This document shows, piece after piece, positions 7,266-14,188 of a DNA stretch of 21,227 nucleotides. Within the stretch, counting starts at the first letter, position 1, and every line of letters begins with the position of its first letter. Under the pieces are notes generated by a model. The model had not been told where the DNA came from. It saw only the letters and a list, made by a program, of their open reading frames with translations, and made no database searches. The position numbers and the translations under genes are program-made. Source of the DNA: an uncultured Eubacteriales bacterium (GTDB lineage: Bacteria > Bacillota > Clostridia > Lachnospirales > Lachnospiraceae); assembly GCA_900549105.1 (NCBI GenBank), contig URND01000044.1, positions 1 through 21,227 on the forward strand, read 5' to 3'.

Positions 7266-8543
7266 TTAATCTCTTACGACAACAGCAATACCATTTGGGA
7301 TACATGTTAAGCTTGCGTCTTCGCCTTTCAATTCTCTTGCACGTGCATAAGCCGCCTCGAGTGTCGGGAAGTATTCGGCTTTCATATCCGTAATCATTTT
7401 TTCCTGTTCCGGCTCTGCAACAAAGAGTACTTTGTGTTTGCAGAGAATACGGCAGTAAATCTGCGCACACCACTGATCCGGCAATGTGTCTTCCTGGGCG
7501 GTAGCCATACACTGGTCATAAAAGGCCTGTGCGGATTCGGCTTCAGCAATGGAGCGATAGTATTGTTCGCCGCCATGGCCATCGGAGCAGGTAGCCAGCA
7601 TGATAATGACAGCATCCGGATTTGCGGTGGCTTCTCCGGCGCTCATACCCTTTGAACACTGGTAAGCATTCTGGTCAAGCGGATAGCCGCCGTTGGTTGT
7701 GATGACGATATCTGCCGGCGCCGGTTTTACCACACAATATTTAGCAAGGAAATCTGCACCTTTGAGATGGGCGGTATTGAAGTTTCCGGCAAAAGCGGCA
7801 ACGGTCTTTTTCTCCTCATCGATGACAACATTACAGATAAATGCCAGATGAGCCATCTCGGCTGCGGCAACCATATCCTCATGAATTGGGTTTTTCTCAA
7901 GAATTCCGGTACGCGCATAAGGGCTGTCAATAAATTTTGAACAATGATTGCCCATAACAGTTACCGCATCGCAGACACCCGGAAGAACGCTCTTACGTCC
8001 GCCGGAAAATCCGGCAAAGAAATGAGCTTCAATAAAGCCCTCTGCAACGAGAAGAGAAGCGTTCAATGCAAGCTTATCAATAATACAATCCGGGCCGGAT
8101 GGCAGTTTGCCGATTCTGGCGTTGCGTTCCGGATCATGGGCATCATGGACAACGATGTTATCCTTAAACTCTTCATACAGCGCGTCACCAAGCTTGTCTT
8201 TCAGTTCCTCAACGGTTGTCTGGCGGTGGAAACCGGTGGCTACAAGAAGTGTAATCTTGATATCCGGGTTGCCCATTCTCAGCTCACGAATCATGTGAGG
8301 AAGAATGTCCTGACTTGGCACTGGGCGTGTATGGTCACTAATAATAATCGTACAATCCGGTTTGCCTTTGGAAAGCTCGAAAAGCCGCGGACTGTCAATC
8401 GGGTTTTCCATAGCTTCTGCGACAATATCATAGCCGCTTTTTTCACTGCGTAATTCATCGATATTGGAAGTCAATACAGGGGTGGCATCCGGTACTTCCA
8501 AGTCGAGAGTCGTTTTTCCATAAAGAAAATTTACTGTTTTCAT
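7266..8543 (-). CDS. larA: Nickel-dependent lactate racemase, LarA family
   Basis: LarA interconverts L- and D-lactate (or, in relatives, other 2-hydroxy acids) using a nickel-pincer nucleotide (NPN) bound to a lysine. The protein has 425 residues from ATG 8543. AAGGAGG on the minus strand lies 8 bases upstream, whereas the in-frame ATG at 8570 has no RBS. All key residues are present in near-identical numbering to Lactobacillus plantarum LarA: Asp70 and Arg73 in SDHTRP, His106 in ATGFHR, His174 and Lys184 in EAHFFAGFSGGRK, His200 in MGNHC, and Gln and Lys three residues apart in NAYQCSKGM. It should therefore be active if NPN is made. The cofactor genes larB, larC and larE are not in the window. 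It is monocistronic, with a promoter at 8591-8619. Confidence 0.9.
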   Translation of the reverse strand: MKTVNFLYGKTTLDLEVPDATPVLTSNIDELRSEKSGYDIVAEAMENPIDSPRLFELSKGKPDCTIIISDHTRPVPSQDILPHMIRELRMGNPDIKITLLVATGFHRQTTVEELKDKLGDALYEEFKDNIVVHDAHDPERNARIGKLPSGPDCIIDKLALNASLLVAEGFIEAHFFAGFSGGRKSVLPGVCDAVTVMGNHCSKFIDSPYARTGILEKNPIHEDMVAAAEMAHLAFICNVVIDEEKKTVAAFAGNFNTAHLKGADFLAKYCVVKPAPADIVITTNGGYPLDQNAYQCSKGMSAGEATANPDAVIIMLATCSDGHGGEQYYRSIAEAESAQAFYDQCMATAQEDTLPDQWCAQIYCRILCKHKVLFVAEPEQEKMITDMKAEYFPTLEAAYARARELKGEDASLTCIPNGIAVVVRD

Positions 8544-8590
8544 ATAAATGTCCTCCTTAAAATCTTCCATAACAATATAACCTCAACTTA

Positions 8591-8619
8591 ACTATACGTT
8601 ATTTTGTGCAAAATGTCTA
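8591..8619 (-). promoter_or_regulatory. Sigma-A-type promoter of larA
   Basis: On the minus strand, TAGACA (8614-8619), a 17-base spacer and TATAGT (8591-8596) lie about 48 bases before the ATG at 8543. Confidence 0.65.
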
Positions 8620-8661
8620 TAAAAGTTATTTGTTTAACGAGAAAAATTATATAAAATGGAC

Positions 8662-8680
8662 AAATTGGTTGGACCAATTT
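8662..8680. promoter_or_regulatory. Palindrome upstream of the lysozyme promoter, possible operator
   Basis: AAATTGGT (8662-8669) and its reverse complement ACCAATTT (8673-8680) flank a 3-base centre. The palindrome ends 6 bases before the proposed -35 of the GH25 gene and lies 43 bases behind the larA -35. No T-run follows, so it is not a terminator. The regulator is unknown. Confidence 0.4.
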
Positions 8681-8686
8681 AAACTT

Positions 8687-8715
8687 TTAACCAAATCCTA
8701 TCAATTACATATACT
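8687..8715 (+). promoter_or_regulatory. Candidate promoter of the GH25 lysozyme gene
   Basis: TTAACC (8687-8692), a 17-base spacer and TATACT (8710-8715). The predicted transcription start near 8722 lies after the long 5' in-frame extension, which supports a start at 8729 or 8747 rather than further upstream. Confidence 0.5.
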
Positions 8716-8746
8716 ATTATTAAATAAAATGGGAGTAGTAGGGATT

Positions 8747-9802
8747 ATGCCGAAATTTGGAATTGATGTAAGTTCCTTTAATGGTGATATTAATTTCACA
8801 ATGATAAAGGAGCAGATAGATTTTGTCATTATTCGCTGCGGTTACGGCAATGATACGACCAGTCAGGATGATTCAAAATATGAAAGAAATGTGAGAGAAT
8901 GCGAGGCGCTGGGGATTCCCTACGGCGTTTATTTTTATTCCTATGCCCTGAATATGGAAGATGTGGAAAGTGAAATACGCCACTGCCTCAGGCAGGTAAG
9001 AAAGGCAAAACCGACTTACGGCGTATGGCTGGATATGGAAGACGGCGATGGATATAAGGCGCGGAACGGCTTCCCTTCAAAGGAAATGCTGGTATCCATA
9101 AGTGAAAGATTTTTGATGGGAATTGAGTCTGCCGGATATTATGCCGGGCTTTATGCAAGCCTGTCCTGGCTGAACGGTTATCTGAATGACCGGAGACTGG
9201 ACAGATTTGATAAGTGGGTGGCTCAATGGAATTCGACGAATTCCTACACCGGCGCCTATGGCATGTGGCAATTTACAAACAGAAAATATCTGACAGGATG
9301 GGCGGGAGCTTTCGACGGAAATTATGCGTATTATGATTATCCGGCGTTGACGGCAGGAAATCCGTCGGAACCTGAAGAACAGCCGGCCCCGACCCCGGAA
9401 GGTGAAACAATGAAGGTTATAGGCAACGGAGTAAATTTCAGGGAAGACGCTTATGTGGGAGCTCCTGTTATCTGGCAGTTAAATTATAATACAGAGCTTA
9501 CCTGGCTTTGGGATGACGGATGGGGCTGGTCAAACTGTATATATAATGGAAGAAAAGGATTTATTGCCAATGAATACCTTTCCGGATGGCAGAAATTGTC
9601 TGCCTATAAGAAAGCAAAGATTTTTGGCAGCGGAGTGAATATGCGGGCCTATCCGGGCACCGGCGGCGCCGTCATCGGACAATTGGGATGGGGCGATGAA
9701 ATTTCGATTATTTCGATTAATCCATCGAATTGGATGCGTATCAAATACGGTGAATTATTTGCCTATGTAAAATATGATTCTTCGTATATAAAAATTTTAT
9801 AA
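8747..9802 (+). CDS. GH25 lysozyme-like peptidoglycan hydrolase with two SH3-like repeats
   Basis: A muramidase-type enzyme expected to cut the beta-1,4 link after N-acetylmuramic acid in peptidoglycan. From ATG 8747 it has 351 residues. The GH25 domain covers about residues 2-202, opening with KFGIDVSSFNG (Asp7) and carrying the acidic pair LDMED (Asp96, Glu98). A Pro/Glu-rich linker (about 203-221) leads to two SH3-like wall-binding repeats, each with a VNFRE or VNMRA phrase (about 222-283 and 288-351). The catalytic domain begins immediately at the N-terminus, with no signal peptide, so export is unexplained: it may leave by lysis, or it may be phage-derived. GGGAG at 8731-8735 is 11 bases before ATG 8747. 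ATG 8729 is an alternative that adds six residues. Confidence 0.9.
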   Translation: MPKFGIDVSSFNGDINFTMIKEQIDFVIIRCGYGNDTTSQDDSKYERNVRECEALGIPYGVYFYSYALNMEDVESEIRHCLRQVRKAKPTYGVWLDMEDGDGYKARNGFPSKEMLVSISERFLMGIESAGYYAGLYASLSWLNGYLNDRRLDRFDKWVAQWNSTNSYTGAYGMWQFTNRKYLTGWAGAFDGNYAYYDYPALTAGNPSEPEEQPAPTPEGETMKVIGNGVNFREDAYVGAPVIWQLNYNTELTWLWDDGWGWSNCIYNGRKGFIANEYLSGWQKLSAYKKAKIFGSGVNMRAYPGTGGAVIGQLGWGDEISIISINPSNWMRIKYGELFAYVKYDSSYIKIL

Positions 9803-9843
9803 AATATGATATTATAGTAGAAAAGATTCGGGAGGGGAGAAAA

Positions 9844-10564
9844 ATGCCGGGATTTATTATTCATCTTGCGGAAGCGTCCATGATTATGAATCGCATAGAA
9901 AGATTTGGATTCGGATTGGAAACAGGAATTTCTGTTTGGCAATCTCCTTCCGGATACACGTTTGGGAGGAGATAAGGCAATCTCCCATTTCTGGTCGGCA
10001 GAGGGAGCGGAAAATATTGCCCGGGCGCCCAAGTTATCGCTTTTTCTGGAAAAATATGGCCATCGGCTGAATGAACCGGTGATTTTGGGATATTATGCGC
10101 ATTTATATCTGGATGAACGGTATGTGGATGAATACTGGCCGAAGATTTTGACGTTTGAGGATGCCAAAGGGCGGCCGGAACCGAGGAAAGCCTTTATCCA
10201 TCGGGTGGAATTGAAAGAAAGCGGAGAATTTATTCCCTTTGAGAAATTTTTTTCATCCGAATATTATTATGGAGATTATACCCGGAGCAATCATTGGCTT
10301 GTGGAAAAATATCATATAGAGCCGCTGGAATACCGTTTTCTGGAAAATGTGAATATGGACGAAGTGGATGCTTCGCGGTTGAGCCGGGTGCTGTCTGAGC
10401 TTGAATATATTTGTCAGAAGGGAAAGCCGGGAGATGAAAAGCAAATGAAAGTTTTTAATCTGGAACAGCTTGACGCTTTTGTTCAATATACGGCAGAGAG
10501 ATTTTATCAAAATGTGATACAATCGTCTCATATAATGAAAAATATAAGGAGTGGAATTGACTGA
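9844..10564 (+). pseudogene. Zinc-dependent phospholipase C-like protein, apparently frameshifted near 9899-9907
   Basis: A strong RBS (GGAGGGGAG from 9831) precedes ATG 9844. This frame encodes MPGFIIHLAEASMIMNRIER and ends at a TAA at 9973-9975 after 43 codons. The frame from about 9899 to 10564 continues the protein with DSDWKQEFLFGNLLPDT, SHFW and YYAHLYLDERYVDEYWP. Joined, they make about 240 residues with the expected order of metal ligands for a zinc-dependent phospholipase C-like or HD-like fold: an N-terminal His, an NLLPD Asp, an SHF His and an AHLYLD His/Asp. One extra base within AGATTTGG (or two missing) explains the break. The downstream part has no RBS and starts only at TTG 9905. 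This is either a real mutation or a sequencing error. The stop overlaps the ATG of the next gene (TGATG). The family assignment is moderate and the substrate unknown. Confidence 0.65.
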
Positions 10565-11493
10565 TGATTTACAATAATGTTTTAGAGGCTATGGGTCATA
10601 CGCCAATGATTCGTTTGAACCGTATGAATTCGCCGGAGAATGCGGAGGTGCTGGTAAAATACGAGGGATTGAATGTGGGCGGCTCTATTAAGACCCGCAC
10701 GGCTTTTAATATGATTGAAGATGCGAAGAAGCAGGGGCTTATACATGAAGATACGATAATTGTGGAGCCGACAAGCGGTAATCAGGGTATTGGGCTGGCG
10801 TTGATTGGCGCGGTTCAGGGATATAAGACCGTGATTTTTATGCCGGATTCGGTCAGCGAGGAACGGCGGAAGCTGGTACGGCATTATGGCGCCGAGGTAC
10901 GGCTGGTGCATGACGCCGGAAACATCGGAGATTGTATCGATGAGTGTCTGCGGCTGGCCCTCGAGATGGAAAAGCAGGATTCAAGGGTGTTTGTGCCTCA
11001 GCAGTTTGAAAATCCGGCCAATCCGATGGTGCATCGGCATCATACGGCCCTTGAGATTATGGAACAGGTCGGCGGGCCGATTCACGGCTTTTGCTCGGGG
11101 ATAGGGACCGGGGGAACCATTACCGGGATTGGCGAAGTTTTAAAGGCTCAGAATCCGAACATGGAAATCTGGGCTGTGGAGCCGGAGAACGCGGCGATAC
11201 TGGCCGGCGGCACGGTGGGAACCCATTTACAGATGGGGATTGGCGATGGCGTTATCCCTCCGATTTTAAATAAACAGATTTATGATAATATTTATGTAGT
11301 CACGGATGAAGAAGCCATTCAGACTGCGAAGGATTTGGCGCGGCTGGAAGGGTTAATGTGCGGAATTTCAAGTGGTACAAATGTTGCAGCAGCTTTGAAG
11401 CTGGCGAAAAAGCTTGGTAAAGGCAAGACGGTTGTGACGGTACTGCCGGATACGGCGGAGAGATATTTTTCAACGCCGCTGTTTGAGGAATAG
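10564..11493 (+). CDS. Cysteine synthase-like PLP-dependent enzyme (CysK/CysM family)
   Basis: A 309-residue fold-type II PLP enzyme, the usual length for O-acetylserine sulfhydrylase, which makes cysteine from O-acetylserine and sulfide. The PLP lysine is Lys43 in NVGGSIKTR. The substrate loop is TSGNQG (residues 70-75), the phosphate-binding loop is GIGTGGTITG, and GISSGTN is near the C-terminus. Two positions depart from textbook CysK: NVGGSIKTR rather than NPGGSVKDR, and Gln74 where CysK has Thr (TSGNTG). The acceptor or nucleophile may therefore differ. ATG 10564 overlaps the stop of the previous gene by one base; AAGGAG is 12 bases upstream. An extended -10 (TGATACAAT, 10515-10523) could supply a promoter. 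Two regulator genes follow closely, suggesting one operon. Confidence 0.85.
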   Translation: MIYNNVLEAMGHTPMIRLNRMNSPENAEVLVKYEGLNVGGSIKTRTAFNMIEDAKKQGLIHEDTIIVEPTSGNQGIGLALIGAVQGYKTVIFMPDSVSEERRKLVRHYGAEVRLVHDAGNIGDCIDECLRLALEMEKQDSRVFVPQQFENPANPMVHRHHTALEIMEQVGGPIHGFCSGIGTGGTITGIGEVLKAQNPNMEIWAVEPENAAILAGGTVGTHLQMGIGDGVIPPILNKQIYDNIYVVTDEEAIQTAKDLARLEGLMCGISSGTNVAAALKLAKKLGKGKTVVTVLPDTAERYFSTPLFEE

Positions 11494-11501
11494 AGGGATT
11501 T

Positions 11502-11936
11502 ATGGATTCATACAACCAGTTAAATGAAATATTGGTGCATTTATTTAATCATACGATGAAAATTGAAGAGGAATCTTTGATTAAGGACGAATTTAAGGAT
11601 ATTTCCATCAATGATATGCACATTATCGAGGCTGTGGGCGATGGCGAGCCGAAAAATATGTCGTCGATTGCCCGGCTTGTCGGCGTAACCGTGGGAACAT
11701 TGACAATTGCCATGAACAATCTGGTTAAAAAGGGATATGTGATTCGAACCCGCAGTGAGAAGGACCGGAGGGTCGTGCTCATTTCTTTGAATGAAAAGGG
11801 ACGCCGGGCCTATAAGCGGCATGAACAGTTCCATCTGGATATGGTTCAGGCGATGCGTCAGGGCCTGAACGATGAACAGTGCCGGATTTTAATTCAGGCA
11901 ATGCGGAGTTTGAGAGACCATTTTAAGACAGTATAA
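11502..11936 (+). CDS. MarR-family transcriptional regulator (FabT-like)
   Basis: A 144-residue winged-helix DNA-binding protein. The helix-turn-helix covers about residues 50-75 (MSSIARLVGVTVGTLTIAMN), and the wing carries the MarR signature EKDRRVVLISLNEKG. The phrases INDMHIIEAVG and VTVGTLTIAMNNLVKKGYV closely resemble the FabT-type repressors of fatty acid synthesis in Firmicutes, but no fab genes are in the window. The link to lipid control is therefore a family inference only. It starts 8 bases after the cysK-like stop, with AGAGGG as RBS, so it is likely cotranscribed with that gene. Its stop (11934-11936) lies just before the DtxR-like gene. Autoregulation or control of the cysK-like gene are both possible. 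Confidence 0.88.
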   Translation: MDSYNQLNEILVHLFNHTMKIEEESLIKDEFKDISINDMHIIEAVGDGEPKNMSSIARLVGVTVGTLTIAMNNLVKKGYVIRTRSEKDRRVVLISLNEKGRRAYKRHEQFHLDMVQAMRQGLNDEQCRILIQAMRSLRDHFKTV

Positions 11937-11953
11937 TGGCCGGGAGGAAAAAT

Positions 11954-12337
11954 ATGAAGGTAAAGAACGGATTGTCCAGTTCCATGGAAGATTATTTAAG
12001 AGAAATTTATGTGCTGACCCAGAAAAATGATGAAGTTCGTGTGACGGATATTGCGCAGCTTCTCGGAATATCCAAACCGAGTGTGAACCGGGCGATGAAT
12101 ACGCTGAAAGATCAGGGCTACATCGAGCATGAACATTATGGGACAATTAAATTAACAAAAGCAGGGGCTGAGGCGGGTAAAAGCGTCTATGACACCTATA
12201 AAATCGTTTATAAATTTCTGACGGATGTGCTTGAGGTTCGTCCCTCAGATGCGGAGGAAGAGGCCCATTTGCTGGAACATGATATCAGCAAGGGAACGCG
12301 AAAAAAACTGAAAAAGTTTATGAAGAAACGAAAATAA
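11954..12337 (+). CDS. Short DtxR/MntR-family metal-responsive regulator
   Basis: A 127-residue protein: an N-terminal winged helix (about residues 9-68, with VTDIAQLLGISKPSVNRAMN) followed by the dimerisation/metal domain. There is no C-terminal SH3-like domain, as in MntR. ATG 11954 is chosen because GGGAGG (11942-11947) sits 6 bases upstream. The in-frame ATG 11936, overlapping the marR stop, has no RBS. Aligned by hand to DtxR/MntR, Asp13, Glu108 and His109 match primary-site ligands, and His105 takes the place of Cys102 (DtxR) or Glu99 (MntR). Tyr82 and Tyr86 replace the ancillary His79 and Glu83 of DtxR. Metal specificity, or metal binding at all, is therefore uncertain. The C-terminus ends in a lysine-rich stretch. 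A terminator follows directly. Confidence 0.85.
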   Translation: MKVKNGLSSSMEDYLREIYVLTQKNDEVRVTDIAQLLGISKPSVNRAMNTLKDQGYIEHEHYGTIKLTKAGAEAGKSVYDTYKIVYKFLTDVLEVRPSDAEEEAHLLEHDISKGTRKKLKKFMKKRK

Positions 12338-12350
12338 TATTCAAAGAGGA

Positions 12351-12401
12351 AAACGTTTCCTTCCGAAACCGTTTCAAGGCTTCGGGAGGAAACGTTTTTT
12401 T
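12351..12401 (+). terminator. Terminator of the cysK-marR-dtxR group, between convergent genes
   Basis: A 20-bp stem with few mismatches (12351-12370 with 12378-12397) closes the loop GTTTCAA (12371-12377), followed by T-rich sequence to 12401. It lies only a few bases from the pckA stop at 12405. On the minus strand the U-run is just four bases, so it may act less well for pckA. It shares the exact apex GAAACCGTTTCAAGG with the terminator at 7207-7261. Confidence 0.88.
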
Positions 12402-12404
12402 AGA

Positions 12405-14102
12405 TTAGTTCAATTCGTCAACAACTTTCTTGATAGCTGCCAGAGCATCATCAGGAAGTTTGTCATAGCCGTCTTTTAATACGGAGAATTCTTCGATTTC
12501 ATTGACACGGTCCATCATACGGGCTTTTAACTGGGCCAGATATTCCGCATCCTTCATATCCGGGATGAAACCTTCCCAGTCCATGATTTCAATATCAGAG
12601 AATGGTCCCCATGGCTTGAATTCAGCTTTCTTCTCAACAATAGCTTCAAGGATACCGAGGGTATCTTTTGGCTGTACCTTTTTGCCCATGAAATCACCGG
12701 TATTGATGATGTAGCAGTCAACATTCTTTTCTTCCACCAGTTTTTTAAACTTCTCATAGTCGTTGGCCAGCGGATAAGTACGGAATGGGTTTGCATAAGG
12801 TACAACAACCAGCTTGTTCGGGTCTACGCCAGGAGCAAGACGTTCTGCGGAGGAACGCTTTGTTGCCAGTGTTGCGCCCATAACAGAGGCCAGGGAAGAA
12901 CCTTTTAATTTAACAACCGGCGGGATAGTTGGGTCTTTCATAATCCAGAAAATGGCATTTACCGGAGAGTCAACCCTGTCTACCCGGTTTGGAGACCAGA
13001 GTTTGGATTTAATGGCACGGCCGTTACCGTTGCGGATATCTTCGGTAACAAGCTGAATCTTGCCTTCCGAATCCATGGTTGCAGAGTTATTCATAGAAGT
13101 GAGGAGATATTTATTATCTTCACAACCGGTTGGATAGTCTGCTGTTTTATCAAAGTAGGTCGGCTCGATGGCGATGGATGCACAGGTATCGGTATTAATG
13201 ATAAAGGCATCATCATGAAGCACCTTGATTTCATATTTGCCGCCGTGTTTCGCATGAGTCAGAGTGGATTTGCCTGAACCGGATAAACCGTAAACGGAAG
13301 CTACGAATTTGGAGCCGTCGCTTAAAGTATATTCTTTCTGGCCGCCGTGGCAGGAAGCATAGCCGTTGCGGTTGGCGATTGCCCAAACCATAGTCAGAGT
13401 TCCTTTTTTGTGCTCGCCGAAGTATCTCATACCGAGAATGCAGGCACAGTTTGTTTCTGTGTTAAAATAGCACAGAGTCTTTTTAGCCGGGTCGCTGAGG
13501 CAGCTTAAATCTACACCCGGACGGTCAGAGCCATTCCACTGAGGGTCAGAGAAGATATAAATATCTGCTTCTTTGCCGTCGCCGACAGGTTTGGAATTTT
13601 TGTACATTCTTACATATTCATCGGACATATACTGGAAGTTCAGCATCCAGGAATAGAGAATATTTTCTTCGCCTTCCGGGATAAGCAGGTGGCATTTTAC
13701 CATGAATTCCGGATCAAGTCCGGCATAAACTTCTGCATGGTACATGGTTTTCCAGCGGGATTCATAAACCGCATCCATGGCAACTTTATCCAGTTCTTCG
13801 CAGTTGACTCCCGGTTCGCCTGCAATACGGCGGGCAACGGCATAACGGCCGGTGATGGCGCCATCGTTGAAAAGAAGAACCTTTGCATCTTTTTCAAGGC
13901 CAAATTCCTCACCACGGTATACCGGCATATCTGTAACGATAGTTCCCGGAGAGTTTTTAGCCAGTTCGTAGGCTTCCTTTAAAGTATTTACTTTAACAAC
14001 ATTATTTCCGTAAAAGGCGGCTTCGATAATTGAACGGGTTTTGGAAAAGCCAGGCTTTCCAGCGCCAATTTCGTTGATATTGTAATAAGCTTTTGTTGAC
14101 AT
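12405..14102 (-). CDS. pckA: Phosphoenolpyruvate carboxykinase (ATP)
   Basis: Interconverts oxaloacetate + ATP and PEP + CO2 + ADP in the cytoplasm. In fermenting anaerobes it often runs toward oxaloacetate. The protein has 565 residues from ATG 14102. AAAGGAGG lies 8 bases upstream, while the in-frame GTG at 14108 is only 2 bases from it. The nucleotide-binding P-loop is GLSGSGKSTLTHAKHGG (about residues 271-287), with Ser in place of the more usual Thr. It is followed by the metal-site region LHDDAFIINTD and the phrase YFDKTADYPTG. Later comes SSAERLAPGVDPNKLVVVPY. It has its own promoter at 14147-14175. Together with citrate synthase it places oxaloacetate metabolism in this region, though the two genes are not in one operon. 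Confidence 0.93.
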   Translation of the reverse strand: MSTKAYYNINEIGAGKPGFSKTRSIIEAAFYGNNVVKVNTLKEAYELAKNSPGTIVTDMPVYRGEEFGLEKDAKVLLFNDGAITGRYAVARRIAGEPGVNCEELDKVAMDAVYESRWKTMYHAEVYAGLDPEFMVKCHLLIPEGEENILYSWMLNFQYMSDEYVRMYKNSKPVGDGKEADIYIFSDPQWNGSDRPGVDLSCLSDPAKKTLCYFNTETNCACILGMRYFGEHKKGTLTMVWAIANRNGYASCHGGQKEYTLSDGSKFVASVYGLSGSGKSTLTHAKHGGKYEIKVLHDDAFIINTDTCASIAIEPTYFDKTADYPTGCEDNKYLLTSMNNSATMDSEGKIQLVTEDIRNGNGRAIKSKLWSPNRVDRVDSPVNAIFWIMKDPTIPPVVKLKGSSLASVMGATLATKRSSAERLAPGVDPNKLVVVPYANPFRTYPLANDYEKFKKLVEEKNVDCYIINTGDFMGKKVQPKDTLGILEAIVEKKAEFKPWGPFSDIEIMDWEGFIPDMKDAEYLAQLKARMMDRVNEIEEFSVLKDGYDKLPDDALAAIKKVVDELN

Positions 14103-14146
14103 TGACACATCCTCCTTTAGTAGTCTGATAAAATCAGTTATTTACA

Positions 14147-14175
14147 ACTATAAACAACAATTGGTTGAATGTCAA
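14147..14175 (-). promoter_or_regulatory. Sigma-A promoter of pckA
   Basis: On the minus strand, a perfect TTGACA (14170-14175), a 17-base spacer and TATAGT (14147-14152), 45 bases before the ATG. A small palindrome CTGAT-AAA-ATCAG (14125-14137) lies in the leader between the transcription start and the RBS. No terminator separates this promoter from the upstream DUF885 gene, so read-through is possible. Confidence 0.75.
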
Positions 14176-14188
14176 GAAATTCGGTGTT

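Noticed and set aside
14125..14137. CTGAT-AAA-ATCAG palindrome in the pckA leader as a riboswitch or attenuator
   Set aside because: It is a 5-bp stem with a 3-base loop, too small to support a regulatory RNA call; noted only as a possible operator.
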